From Myxococcales bacterium (GTDB lineage Bacteria; Myxococcota_A; Polyangia; Nannocystales; Nannocystaceae): 64,000 bases of DNA. A program made the translations under genes and the position numbers. Where the stretch lies: contig JACKDV010000013.1 of assembly GCA_020633315.1 (NCBI GenBank), forward strand, positions 124,001-188,000, in the 5' to 3' direction. A model generated the notes under the pieces. That model did no database searches. It had not been told where the DNA came from and worked only from the letters and a program-made list of their open reading frames with translations. Below are positions 43,688 through 52,472 of the stretch, piece by piece (position 1 is the stretch's first letter; each line of letters begins with the position of its first letter).

Positions 43688-43975
43688 TCAGCGCGCCGAG
43701 CCGAGCTCGAGCTCCACCAGCTCGCCGGTGTGCCCGTCGAGCCAGGCCACGTCCTCGCCGTCGCTCACCTGCCACCGGCCCACGTCACGATGGAAGCGGG
43801 CCGAGCAGACATCACCATCGAGATACAGCGCGGATTCCGCAATTGCTTGCTCGGCAGACAACTGCTCGGAATCACGCAGGGAGAGCTGTGGAGCGCGTTC
43901 CGCGAAGAGCGCCAGCACGGCCAAGGCCAGCCCGGCCGACAGCAATTCGATCTTGCAGCGTTTCATGAATGCCAT
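43688..43975 (-). CDS. Small exported or membrane-anchored hypothetical protein
   Basis: A 95-residue protein with an N-terminal hydrophobic helix (IELLSAGLALAVLALFAERA) serving as signal or anchor. A short beta-rich domain follows (YLDGDVCSARFHRDVGRWQV; EDVAWLDGHTGELVELELG). ATG codons at 43975 and 43966 are both possible and neither has a clear ribosome site. A 22-bp inverted repeat lies four bases upstream. No family recognised. It precedes the small Cys-motif gene by about 100 bp on the same strand. Confidence 0.6.
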   Translation of the reverse strand: MAFMKRCKIELLSAGLALAVLALFAERAPQLSLRDSEQLSAEQAIAESALYLDGDVCSARFHRDVGRWQVSDGEDVAWLDGHTGELVELELGSAR

Positions 43976-43978
43976 ATT

Positions 43979-44000
43979 GGTGTCACGTCAGCGTAACACC
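43979..44000. promoter_or_regulatory. 22-bp inverted repeat, possible operator
   Basis: Outer arms GGTGT/ACACC and inner arms ACG/CGT are arranged symmetrically around a four-base centre, with single-base gaps. It lies immediately upstream of the 43688-43975 gene and upstream of the divergent MepA-like gene. Such a dyad suits a dimeric repressor. Confidence 0.4.
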
Positions 44001-44183
44001 AAGAAACGGGAAAGTCGTGTCACAAGTGGGGCCCGAGACGGCTTTCCTCGGACATCGTGGCGCTCGAGCGCGCCCCGAGGGGACGACTTGGCGCGGTCTC
44101 GGACCGACGAGGGCAGCATCGCCCGCCGAGGGGCACGGCCGTCGGCGTGGTACGAGAATTGCTCGACCTCCTCGAAGCCGACG

Positions 44184-45203
44184 ATGACCAGGCTCGCCCA
44201 CGCTCGGATCGCCCAGGGGCTGCTCGTGCTCGGCGGCCTCGCGTGCCTCGGCTGCGATCCGGAGACCGAGGCGGGAGATCCCGTCGAGCCCGTGCCCGCG
44301 GTGGAGCACCCCGAGGGGCCCGGCCCCGCGCCGCCGGTCGCCGAGCCCAGCCAGGTCCCGACCTCGCCCGCGCCACCCGAGCCGGCGCGGCGAAAGCCCT
44401 GGCCGCCCACCACCCTGTCCCTGGGGCTGCTCGCCACCCTCGAGGCCAGCGACGGGGCCCAGTCGCGCGCCACCATCCGCGACGACGACAGCGGGGTGAT
44501 CGCCAGCTACCGCCCCGGCGATCGCATCCGCGAGGACGTGGAGCTGCTGTCGATCGAGGACGGCGTGGTCGAGCTGTCGAACGCGGGCGAGGTGGAGTAC
44601 CTGAGCGTCTCGGAGATCCCCATCGAGCTGAGCGCCGACGACGTGTTCTACCCCGACCTCGTCGACGACCTGCACCGCTCGGGCTCGATGGACGACGCGG
44701 TGCCGCTGCCCCCCGGCCCCGAGTACACGGTGAAGGCCGAGAGCTACGCCTGGGGCACGCCCCGCACCATCGCCCAGCTCCGCGACGTGATCCGCAGCTA
44801 TGCCCGCGACCGCGACGTGCCCAAGGTGCACGTGGGCGACATCAGCCGGCGCCACGGCGGGCCCTTCCCGCCCCACCTCAGCCACCAGGACGGGCGCGAC
44901 GTGGACGTGGCCTACGTGCTGCTCGACCGACGCACGCGCTTCGGGGCGGCCAACCGCCTCAGCCTCGACCGCGAGAACAGCTGGGCCCTGCTGCGCTCGT
45001 TCATCGACTCGGGCGCGGTGCTCTACCTGTTCGTGGACTACGAGCTGCAGCACCTGCTCTACGAGGAGGCGCGCGCGATGGGGGCCACCGAGGTCCAGCT
45101 CGAGCGCTGGTTCCAGTACCCCTACGGGCGCCGGGCGGCGCGGGGGATCATCCGGCACTGGAAGGGGCACGACGACCACTTCCACGTCCGCTTCGCCCCC
45201 TGA
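44184..45203 (+). CDS. Penicillin-insensitive murein endopeptidase-like lipoprotein (MepA family)
   Basis: A 339-residue envelope hydrolase. The signal ends in LACLGC (Cys24), giving a lipoprotein, followed by a Pro/Glu linker. Residues 70-160 are a beta domain (TLSLGLLATLEASDGAQSRA; VVELSNAGEVEYLSVSEIPI). Residues 180-339 carry the M74 zinc motifs: ISRRHGGPFPPHLSHQDGRD VD and the final KGHDDHFHVRF. MepA enzymes cut D-Ala-mDAP cross-links (DD/LD-endopeptidase). All expected zinc ligands appear intact. The ATG at 44184 has a weak ribosome site but gives an ideal signal. Roles could be wall growth or, in a predator, attack on prey walls; the latter is speculation. Confidence 0.9.
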   Translation: MTRLAHARIAQGLLVLGGLACLGCDPETEAGDPVEPVPAVEHPEGPGPAPPVAEPSQVPTSPAPPEPARRKPWPPTTLSLGLLATLEASDGAQSRATIRDDDSGVIASYRPGDRIREDVELLSIEDGVVELSNAGEVEYLSVSEIPIELSADDVFYPDLVDDLHRSGSMDDAVPLPPGPEYTVKAESYAWGTPRTIAQLRDVIRSYARDRDVPKVHVGDISRRHGGPFPPHLSHQDGRDVDVAYVLLDRRTRFGAANRLSLDRENSWALLRSFIDSGAVLYLFVDYELQHLLYEEARAMGATEVQLERWFQYPYGRRAARGIIRHWKGHDDHFHVRFAP

Positions 45204-45402
45204 GCCGCGAGCGTGACACCGACGCAGCGGTGCGCCGGGTCGATACGGGGTGACATGGGTCGAAACGAGCTGAAAGCACGGCCCGCGATCGCGGCAGGAT
45301 GCTCCGTAGCCCCTGCTGTGGCGCGTTCTTCGGGGGCATGGCCATGGCGATGACCTCCCGCCGTCGAAGATCGATGCGCCTCCTCTGGTCACTAGAAATG
45401 CG

Positions 45403-45897
45403 ATGGGACTCGATTCGACCAACACGCTCGGAACGCATGCGCGATCGATCGTCGTCATGCTCGGACTGCTGGTGCCGCTGACCTTCCAGGGGGTGGCGTG
45501 CAAGCTCTCGCCGGAGAAGCTCACGGAGCTGCAGGAGCACGCCGAGCAGGAGGAGAGGTCCTGCTCGAGCGGCTGCTACGACTACTGCAGGGTCGCGCGC
45601 TGCATGTTCCCCGACGACGCCGACGGCAGGGCCTGTGAGGCATTCTGCCAGAAGGGCTGCACCGACGGCATCTACCCCTCCGCTGACCTGATGTTCTGCC
45701 AGGAATCGGTCGTCTACGACCCCACCTGCGAGCAGACGCTCGCGTGCTGTGCCGAGGCGGACCTCAACGATCTGTGTCCCCCCGCCCCCGCGGCGGATGC
45801 CGAGCCAGGCGCGGACGCATACGAGGACGTGTACGAGGACGTGAGCAAGGAGGACGCAGGCGCGGGTGCAGCCGACGATGGGGGAGACGGCCAGTGA
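45403..45897 (+). CDS. Cys-rich lipoprotein coupled to the SIR2/STAND gene
   Basis: A 164-residue exported protein. The signal IVVMLGLLVPLTFQGVAC gives a lipobox Cys at position 33; an internal ATG at 45457 could instead be the start. The mature part has a helix (LSPEKLTELQEHAEQEERSC) and ten or more Cys in a compact region (CSSGCYDYCRVARCMFPD; CEAFCQKGCTD; CEQTLACC). It ends in an acidic tail (YEDVYEDVSKEDAGAG). The TGA overlaps the ATG of the SIR2/STAND gene (TGATG), so both are translated together. It may act as the outer sensing partner of that membrane-anchored protein; this is inference. Confidence 0.78.
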   Translation: MGLDSTNTLGTHARSIVVMLGLLVPLTFQGVACKLSPEKLTELQEHAEQEERSCSSGCYDYCRVARCMFPDDADGRACEAFCQKGCTDGIYPSADLMFCQESVVYDPTCEQTLACCAEADLNDLCPPAPAADAEPGADAYEDVYEDVSKEDAGAGAADDGGDGQ

Positions 45898-48800
45898 TGG
45901 TCCACGAGCTCCCGCTCGACAACCCGCGCTCGGGCAAGACCATCCAAGCCGTCCTGCGGCCCGTCTGCACCGTCCCGGTCGACGAAGCCACCCTCGAGGC
46001 CCTGCGCGCGGCCCTGGCCCAGGGAAACCTCGTGGTCTGCGTGGGCCCGCGAGTGGCCCGCTCGATCGGGCTGCCCTCCCGCGAGTCCCTGGCCACCGAG
46101 CTGCTGGGGCTGGCGATCGAGCGCGACCCCGAGGGCGTGGATGCCCGGGCCATCCAGGCGGCCCTCGCCGCGGGGCGCGGAGCGGAGGCCCTCGGAGAGC
46201 TCCGCCACGCGCTCGGGACCACCTTCGACGCCGTGGTGGAGCGCGGGCTCTCGGACCAGGGCCACCCGGTGCCCCCGGTGGCCGTCGCCCTCGCCAGCCT
46301 GGGCGAGCGGCTGCGGGCGATCTACACCACCACCCTCGATCGCCTGGTCGAGCGCGCCTTCGAGGGGCGCTGGCCCAGCTTCGCCACCCCCCGCGCCGAG
46401 CTGTCGCAGCGACGGCGGGTGATCGTCAAGCTGCACGGCACCCTGGAGCTGCGCGGCAGCTGGGTGCTCACCCACGAGCAGGCGCGGCGCGAGCTGGGGC
46501 CCAACACGCCGCGACGCGAGCTCGTGGAGGCCGCCTACCGCTCGCACCACCTGCTGCTGGTGGGCTTCGAGGCCGGCGACCCCGAGCTGCGCGAGCTGGT
46601 CGAGCTGTTCCCGGTCCGCGACGACGCCACGGCAGCGAGCCACACCATCGTGCTCGAGCACCCGCCCACGCCGACCGAGCGACGGCGGCTGCTCGGCGTG
46701 GGCCTGGAGATCGTGGAGGGCGAGCTGCTGTCGGTGCTCGTCGGGCTCGGCGGCCACGCGGGCGCGGCCCCGGTCGCCGCCGCGAGCGAGGCCTGCCCGT
46801 ACCCCGGCCTCGAGGCGTTCACCGAGGAGCAGGCGTCGTCGTTCTTCGGGCGTCACATGGAGATCAGCCAGGCCGCGTCGCGGCTCGGCGGCTCGCCCGA
46901 GCACCGGCGCTGGCTGTCGATCGAGGGGCCGAGCGGGGTCGGCAAGTCGTCGTTCGTGCACGCCGGCGTGATCCCGGCCCTGCGCAACGGCTTCGCCCCC
47001 GACACCCCCCCGCGCTGGCTCGTGGCCCGGATGCGCCCGGGACCGCACCCGATGCGCGCCCTGGTCGAGACCGTGGTGCGCACCCTGGGCCTGGACCACG
47101 GGCGCGAGGCCGTCGATCACCACACCGCGTGGTGGTCCCACGATCCCTCCCGCTCGGTGGCCCTGCTGCGCCAGCACGTCCCGGCCGGCCACGCCTTCGC
47201 GCTGGTGGTCGATCAGCTCGAGGAGGCGGTGACCCTGGCCGACCAGGCCGAGCGCGCTCCCTTCGGCGAGCTGCTGGTGCGGGCCATCGCCGAGGGGGTG
47301 ATCTACCTCGTCACCACGATCCGCTCCGACTTCGTCCCCGCGCTGCAGGCCGACCTGCCCTCGCTGGCCGGGCTGCTCAACGAAGGGGCCGAGCGCTACT
47401 CGCTGCCGCCGATGAGCCGCGTGGGCCTGCGCGAGGCCATCGCCGAGCCGGCGGCGCGGCTGGGGGTGCGGGTGGAGGCCGATCTGGTGGAGCGGATCAT
47501 CGCGGACGTGGACGCGGGCGGGCGGGCCCGCGGGGCCCGAGGCGAGGTACGGGCCTCGGACAGCGCGCTGCCGCTGGTCGCCCACATGCTGCGCGGGCTG
47601 TGGGACGCCGGGGCGGCGAGCGATCGCGTGCTCGAGCTGCGCGAGTACGTCGAGCTGGGCGCGCTGATGGGCGCGCTCGGTCGCAGCGCCGACGGGGCGC
47701 TGGTGGGCCTCTCCCCCGTCGAGCTCGCTCACGCCCAGCGCCTGCTGCTGGGGCTGGTGCGCATCGGGGACGACGGTCAGGCGACCCGCCGCACCCTGCC
47801 CACGGCCGAGGCGCTCGAGCTCGCCGGCGGGCCCGCGCACGGCGAGGCCCTGCTCGCGCGGCTGTCGGGCTCGGTCGATGCCCACGGCCGAGCGCGGACC
47901 CGGCTGCTGGTCACCCACGTCAGCGAGGGCTCGCCGCGCATCGACCTGGTGCACGAGGCCCTGCTGCGCGACTGGGGCACCCTGCACACCTGGATCGAGC
48001 AGAACCGCTACCAGCTCGTGCGCGACGAGGAGCTCGATCGCCGCGCGCGACGCTGGCAGGAGGCCGGGTCGCCGATCGACGACCTCCCCATGGGCCGCGA
48101 GCTGGCCGAGCTCCAGGAGGGCCGGCCGCACGGCGAGCGGGCCGAGCTGCACCGCCGCTACCACGAGGCGCTCCGGTCGGCGAGCGCCCGCTGGCGCCGA
48201 CGGGCCCGGCGAGGCCGCATCGCCCTGATCGCGGGCCTCGGCGTCGCAGCGCTGGCCTCCTCGGTCGCCACCTTCGTGCTGTTCCGGCAGAACGACGGCC
48301 TGAGCGACGAGCTGGCCGAGAAGAACGCCGCGCTCGAGCAGGCCAATGGATCGCTCGCGCAGCGAAACGGCCAGCTCGAGGACTCCAACGCGGTGCTGGA
48401 GCAGAGCCGCCGCAGCGAGCGGGAGAAGAAGGAGGACCTCGAGCGCAAGACCGAGGAGCTCGAGGGCAAGCAGGCCACCCTCGCGATGGTGGTCGATGCC
48501 AACGCGGGGCTCGCCGATCTGGTGGTCTCCGCCGGCGAGGTCGAGCGGGTGCGCGGCCACCTCGAGGGGCAGCTGCTCCGCTTCGAGGAGCTGCAGCGGG
48601 CGGACCCGAGCGAGCTGTCGTGGATGGTCAACCGGCGCAATGCCCTGCAGCTGCTCGGAGACCTCGAGGCCCGGGCCAGGCAGTGGGACCGGGCCGACCA
48701 GCGCTACGAGGAGTGCCTGGGGCTGACGCGAGAGCTCACTCGGCTCGAGGCCGACGATGCCCTGGCCGCCGACTACGAGGGCGACATCCAGCACCGCCTC

Positions 48801-49388
48801 GGCCAGGTGGCGCAGCGGCTCGGCACGCTCGACGAGGCCCGCGAGCACCACCAACAGGCTCTCGCCATCCGGCAGGCCCGGGCCGAGGCCGAGCCCTCCG
48901 ACCCCGCGCGCCGCTTCGACGTGGCCGCCAGTCACCTCGAGCTCCACGGGCTGGGCGGCCCCGATGCCCGGACGCACCTGAGCCAGGCCAAGGCCGGGCT
49001 CGACCAGCTCGAGCGCGAGCGCGAGATCGCCGGCCACCCGGAGCGCGAGGCCGCGCTGCAGCGGGTCAGCCCCCGGCCGACGTCGGAGCTCGAGCCCAAG
49101 GCCCCCTCCCGCGGCCCGCTGACCACCAAGGAGATCTCCCGGGTGCTCGGCAAGAAGGCCAAGGCGGTCAAGCAGTGCGGCGTGATGTACGACGCCACGC
49201 CGGGGGAGGAGATCTTCGTGGCCGGCAAGATCGACCTCGGCACCGGTCGGGTCACCGAGGCCAGTGCCCTGAGCGCCCGGATCGGCGCGTCGCTGGGCCG
49301 CTGCATCGCCGGCGCCGTCGAGGAGATCACGTTCCGCCGCGGCACCGGCGAGGGCACCCGGAGCTTCGGTCACACCTTCGAGCTGTGA
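45897..49388 (+). CDS. SIR2-like / STAND NTPase / TM / TPR / AgmX-like fusion protein
   Basis: 1163 residues. Residues 30-290 resemble SIR2_2: VVCVGPRVARSIGLPS for the NAD loop, IVKLHG with H180, and LLLVGFEAGDPELREL. The usual catalytic Asn in TTNxD is replaced (TTTLD, 144-148). Residues 300-700 are a STAND NTPase: CPYPGLEAFTEEQASSFFGR, Walker A GPSGVGKSS (344-352), Walker B-like ALVVDQLEEAV, then TIRSDFVPALQ. A membrane helix follows near 776-797 (IALIAGLGVAALASSVATFV), then coiled coil and TPR-like units. Residues about 1075-1163 recall the AgmX/PglI or TonB-C-like tail (AGKIDLGTGRVTEASALSAR). SIR2-STAND proteins include anti-phage sensors (Avs-type) that deplete NAD; here the membrane helix and tail point to envelope signalling. 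Confidence 0.88.
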   Translation: MVHELPLDNPRSGKTIQAVLRPVCTVPVDEATLEALRAALAQGNLVVCVGPRVARSIGLPSRESLATELLGLAIERDPEGVDARAIQAALAAGRGAEALGELRHALGTTFDAVVERGLSDQGHPVPPVAVALASLGERLRAIYTTTLDRLVERAFEGRWPSFATPRAELSQRRRVIVKLHGTLELRGSWVLTHEQARRELGPNTPRRELVEAAYRSHHLLLVGFEAGDPELRELVELFPVRDDATAASHTIVLEHPPTPTERRRLLGVGLEIVEGELLSVLVGLGGHAGAAPVAAASEACPYPGLEAFTEEQASSFFGRHMEISQAASRLGGSPEHRRWLSIEGPSGVGKSSFVHAGVIPALRNGFAPDTPPRWLVARMRPGPHPMRALVETVVRTLGLDHGREAVDHHTAWWSHDPSRSVALLRQHVPAGHAFALVVDQLEEAVTLADQAERAPFGELLVRAIAEGVIYLVTTIRSDFVPALQADLPSLAGLLNEGAERYSLPPMSRVGLREAIAEPAARLGVRVEADLVERIIADVDAGGRARGARGEVRASDSALPLVAHMLRGLWDAGAASDRVLELREYVELGALMGALGRSADGALVGLSPVELAHAQRLLLGLVRIGDDGQATRRTLPTAEALELAGGPAHGEALLARLSGSVDAHGRARTRLLVTHVSEGSPRIDLVHEALLRDWGTLHTWIEQNRYQLVRDEELDRRARRWQEAGSPIDDLPMGRELAELQEGRPHGERAELHRRYHEALRSASARWRRRARRGRIALIAGLGVAALASSVATFVLFRQNDGLSDELAEKNAALEQANGSLAQRNGQLEDSNAVLEQSRRSEREKKEDLERKTEELEGKQATLAMVVDANAGLADLVVSAGEVERVRGHLEGQLLRFEELQRADPSELSWMVNRRNALQLLGDLEARARQWDRADQRYEECLGLTRELTRLEADDALAADYEGDIQHRLGQVAQRLGTLDEAREHHQQALAIRQARAEAEPSDPARRFDVAASHLELHGLGGPDARTHLSQAKAGLDQLEREREIAGHPEREAALQRVSPRPTSELEPKAPSRGPLTTKEISRVLGKKAKAVKQCGVMYDATPGEEIFVAGKIDLGTGRVTEASALSARIGASLGRCIAGAVEEITFRRGTGEGTRSFGHTFEL

Positions 49389-49423
49389 GCGAGCCGCGAG
49401 CACGGGCCCCGACCCGGGCTCGC
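49389..49423. terminator. Hairpin between convergent genes
   Basis: GCGAGCC (49389-49395) pairs with GGCTCGC (49417-49423), with further GGGCCCC/CCCGGG pairing in the loop. It fills the 39-bp gap between the STAND gene and the convergent ATPase gene. Confidence 0.45.
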
Positions 49424-49427
49424 GACC

Positions 49428-50486
49428 TCAGTGCGTGCGCGCCTGGTGGTCCACGAACAGGCTCACCCGATCGCCCTCGCTCATCCGCCGCAGGGCGATC
49501 ACCTCGCCCGGCGCCGCCGCGGCGGCCAGGTGCGCCGACGAGGTGGTCACGATCCACTGCACGCCCAGCAGCACCGTCCGCAGCGTCCGCACCAGCTCGA
49601 GCTGCACCGTCGGGTCCTGGTGCAGGTCGGCGTCGTCGATCGCCACCACCCCCTCGGCCGTGCGCGGATCCACCGTGGGATACGCGGCCCACAGGGTCTT
49701 GATGGTGATCGCCACGATCGCCACCAGGTGCCGCGCGCGGGTGGGCAGGGCGTCGAAGGGCAGCCGCCGGCCCCCCGGGCTCGAGAAGCGCGGCTCGAGG
49801 CTCAGCGGATCGAGGCTCTCGTAGACGAAGCCGAACAGCCGCACCACCGTGTCCACCGCCTCGTGCATGGCCGAGCCGAGCTGGCGCGGGTCGACCCGCG
49901 GGTGGCCCTCGGAGACCTCGAGCCGTCCCACCGGGACCAGGGCCGAGCTGATCGCGGCGTAGGCCAGGGCCTGCTTGGTCTCGCGGGTGAGGTCGGCGCT
50001 GGTGCCCTGGTCGAAGGCGGTGGTGCTGCGCACGTCGTAGCGCAGCATGCTGCGGGCCGGGGCGTGCAGCGACACCGCCTGCCGCGACAGCCAGCGGTTG
50101 GCGGGCAGCAGCAGGAACACGAAGCCGCCCTGCTCGCGCGCGCGTCGATCGAACAGCGCCTGCTCGCGACGGCGCAGGGCGTCGTCGTCGAGCGCGGTGC
50201 CGGGGGTGCACACCACCAGCGGGTGCGGCCGCGTGGGCTCGTCCTCGCCCAGGTGCCACGCGCAGGCCAGCCGCGGCGGCCCGTCCTCGGCGGCGCACAG
50301 CGAGGTGGCCACCGTGGTGTTGCCCGGCCGCGTGCACGCCAGCGCGTTGAGCAGCATGGTCTTGCCCACGCCCGCGCCGCCGTGCACGACGGTGACCGAG
50401 CGGGGATCGCCGTGCGGATCACGGAAGTCGACGTCCAGCTCGCCGAAGGGCACGACGCCGCGCAGGGTGGCGTGGACCAAGCGCAT
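49428..50486 (-). CDS. P-loop ATPase, ABC/AAA type (RecF/OLD-like)
   Basis: A 352-residue cytosolic ATPase. The N-terminus MRLVHATLRGVVPFGELDVD is the usual beta-strand opening of SMC/RecF/OLD-like heads. Walker A is VVHGGAGVGKTMLLNAL. A helical insertion follows, then Walker B GVVAIDDADLHQDPTVQLEL and the sensor strand VQWIVTTSSAHLAA. No long coiled coil or nuclease (TOPRIM) domain is attached. The ATG at 50486 fits the family; an upstream ATG at 50567 would add a Pro-rich leader that overlaps the divergent gene. It converges on the SIR2/STAND gene. DNA repair, transport or defence roles are all possible. Confidence 0.82.
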   Translation of the reverse strand: MRLVHATLRGVVPFGELDVDFRDPHGDPRSVTVVHGGAGVGKTMLLNALACTRPGNTTVATSLCAAEDGPPRLACAWHLGEDEPTRPHPLVVCTPGTALDDDALRRREQALFDRRAREQGGFVFLLLPANRWLSRQAVSLHAPARSMLRYDVRSTTAFDQGTSADLTRETKQALAYAAISSALVPVGRLEVSEGHPRVDPRQLGSAMHEAVDTVVRLFGFVYESLDPLSLEPRFSSPGGRRLPFDALPTRARHLVAIVAITIKTLWAAYPTVDPRTAEGVVAIDDADLHQDPTVQLELVRTLRTVLLGVQWIVTTSSAHLAAAAAPGEVIALRRMSEGDRVSLFVDHQARTH

Positions 50487-50565
50487 CGCCGCCCACCATG
50501 GTAGCAGCCGCCGGGCCCCGGCCGGCTTGTCCGGGCTGCCGTTGGTCTGAGAGACTGTGCGCGCC

Positions 50566-51450
50566 ATGAGCCAGGGTCAGCCAGGTCCCGGCTGGTCGCA
50601 CCTCGTACCCGAGGACTCGGGGATGGGACCGGCTCCGCAGCCGGCGCACCCCCAAGCGCCGGCCATTCCACCCGGGGTTGCGGCAGGCTCCCCCGGGGCC
50701 CCCGCGATGACGCCCCATGCCGCCCCCGGAGGCATCCCGCCGGGCTACGCCGGAGGCCCGCACCCCGGTCCCCACCGCGGGCACGCCCCCTTCGCGGGGC
50801 AGCCAGCCGCGGCTCCGCCGGGGTACGCTGGCGCAGGCCCCGTCGGCAGTCCGCCCGTTGCACCCCCACCCGCTGGACATCCCATGCCCCAACCGAACCA
50901 GCCCCACTCCTCCCCGACCCACGCCGAGTCCGAGCTCATCTACGAGGGCCTGGGCAAGCACAGCGCCTACATCGGCGGCTACGCCAAGTGGGTGATGGTG
51001 CTGATCGTCGGCATCACGGTGGGCATCCTGCTGATGAAGATCGACGCCCTGAGCCAGTACCCGCTGTGGCTGCTGGGCCTGGTGGGCCTGCCGGGCATGC
51101 TGCTGGTGTTCCTGCGCCACCGCACCACCCGCTTCAAGATCACCTACCGCCGCGTGGAGTACGAGCGCGGCATCCTCAACCGGCTGGTCGACGGCATGGA
51201 GCTGTGGCGCGTGCTCGACGTGCGCTACAACCAGACGATCTTCGATCGCCTCACCGGCAACGGGCGGATCACCCTCATCGGCACCGACAAGTCCGACCCC
51301 GAGCTGGTGCTCTACGGCCTGCCCAAGCACCGCGAGCTGTTCGGTCGGCTGCAGGATGCCGTGCAGGCCGCCCGTCAGCGCGGTCGCCCGATGGAGCTGG
51401 TGGGCCAGGGCGACTTCGTCGAGGACATGGGCGGCAACTTCCACCAGTAG
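50566..51450 (+). CDS. Membrane protein with bacterial PH domain (bPH2/DUF304-like)
   Basis: A 294-residue protein. Residues 1-125 are Pro/Gly/Ala-rich and disordered (GIPPGYAGGPHPGPHRGHAP). Then ESELIYEGLGKHSAYIGGYA leads to two membrane helices (WVMVLIVGITVGILL; LWLLGLVGLPGMLLVFL) and a PH-like domain. The domain reads TTRFKITYRRVEYERGILNR, with WRVLDVRYNQTIFDRLTGNG, then TLIGTDKSDPELVLYGLP. This is the DUF304 pattern. The ATG at 50566 is preferred over the GTG at 50557. It is divergent from the ATPase gene. Function of such proteins is largely unknown. Confidence 0.88.
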   Translation: MSQGQPGPGWSHLVPEDSGMGPAPQPAHPQAPAIPPGVAAGSPGAPAMTPHAAPGGIPPGYAGGPHPGPHRGHAPFAGQPAAAPPGYAGAGPVGSPPVAPPPAGHPMPQPNQPHSSPTHAESELIYEGLGKHSAYIGGYAKWVMVLIVGITVGILLMKIDALSQYPLWLLGLVGLPGMLLVFLRHRTTRFKITYRRVEYERGILNRLVDGMELWRVLDVRYNQTIFDRLTGNGRITLIGTDKSDPELVLYGLPKHRELFGRLQDAVQAARQRGRPMELVGQGDFVEDMGGNFHQ

Positions 51451-51488
51451 CGCCCACCAGCGCCTCGCTTCCCGAGCCCGCGCACGCC

Positions 51489-52472
51489 TCACTCGGTGTC
51501 CGCGGGCTCGCTCGTCTGGGCCGGCTCGCTCGTCTGGGCCTTCCGCGGCGGGATCAGGCACAGGTAGTACGACAGGCTGATCGGCGAGAACGGCCCCACG
51601 TTGAGCAGGGCCAGGATCCCCAGGTGCAGGCCCACCCCGATCGCGGCGAAGGGCTTGCGCAGGTCGTAGCGCAGGACCCAGCGCCGCAGCCGGCCGCCCC
51701 GCGCCCGCGTGTGGCGAAGCCAGTACACCACCAGCAGCAGCGGGGCCGTCACCTCCCACCACCAGGTCACCGCGGTGGCCACCTGCGTCACCCCGAACCA
51801 CGACGCGGCCAGCTCCCCCGTGTCGAAGCGCCGCCAGGTGGGCTCCTGGAACACCCAGTAGAGCGCGCTGTGATCCCCGCCCGGGGTCCACACCGGGCTC
51901 AGCTTGTACAGGCCGGTGGTGCCGTACACCACCACCAGCTGCAGGATCAGCAGGTAGCGCGGCCACGCGGCCACCGGACGATCGCTGCGCCACCGCCCCG
52001 TGCGACGCCGGCAGTCCACCGACAGGGTGGCCGTGCACTCCGACAAGAAGAGGATCCACAGCGCGTTGGTGATGAGCGTGTCGTAGCCCCCGGCGAGCGT
52101 GCCCTTGGCGGAGACCAGCCCGTAGTAGACCTGCAGGGTGGCCAGCACGGTCAGCCGGCCGCCCAGGCCCGCCACCAGCAGCCCCGCCAGGGCCAGGCCG
52201 CTGGCCACCAGGATCCACGCCGTGGTGGCGGTGCGTCCCCCCAGCAGCCCCACCAGCCAGTGGCGCGCGTCGAGGGTCTGCAGCCCGCCGTACGCCGCGT
52301 CGACCCACATCACCTCCACCAGGTCGGCGGCGATCATCGACAGCAGCGAGTAGAGGATCACCAGCCCCACCGCGATGCGGAAGCGGGCCAGCGAGGTGGC
52401 CGGCTCGCGGATCGACAGCAGCTCCACCCAGCCCTGCCACCCGCGGCGGAGGGCCCGACCCAGGCGCCTCAT
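51489..52472 (-). CDS. HTTM-domain integral membrane protein
   Basis: A 327-residue protein with about seven hydrophobic helices (ARFRIAVGLVILYSLLSMIA; AWILVASGLALAGLLVAGLG; YLLILQLVVVYGTTGLYKLS; FAAIGVGLHLGILALLNVG). The layout and the phrases GLQTLDARHWLVGLLGG and VYGTTGLYKLSPVW match the HTTM domain. That is the membrane part related to vitamin K-dependent gamma-carboxylase. The C-terminal carboxylase part is absent. The start overlaps the upstream partner by ATGA. HTTM proteins with a soluble partner recur in myxobacteria and planctomycetes; the reaction is unknown. Confidence 0.88.
   Translation of the reverse strand: MRRLGRALRRGWQGWVELLSIREPATSLARFRIAVGLVILYSLLSMIAADLVEVMWVDAAYGGLQTLDARHWLVGLLGGRTATTAWILVASGLALAGLLVAGLGGRLTVLATLQVYYGLVSAKGTLAGGYDTLITNALWILFLSECTATLSVDCRRRTGRWRSDRPVAAWPRYLLILQLVVVYGTTGLYKLSPVWTPGGDHSALYWVFQEPTWRRFDTGELAASWFGVTQVATAVTWWWEVTAPLLLVVYWLRHTRARGGRLRRWVLRYDLRKPFAAIGVGLHLGILALLNVGPFSPISLSYYLCLIPPRKAQTSEPAQTSEPADTE

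Noticed and set aside
45714..49403. Minus-strand frame of 1229 codons opposite the SIR2/STAND gene
   Set aside because: Composition is that of an antisense shadow; the plus strand has clear Walker A and SIR2-like motifs.
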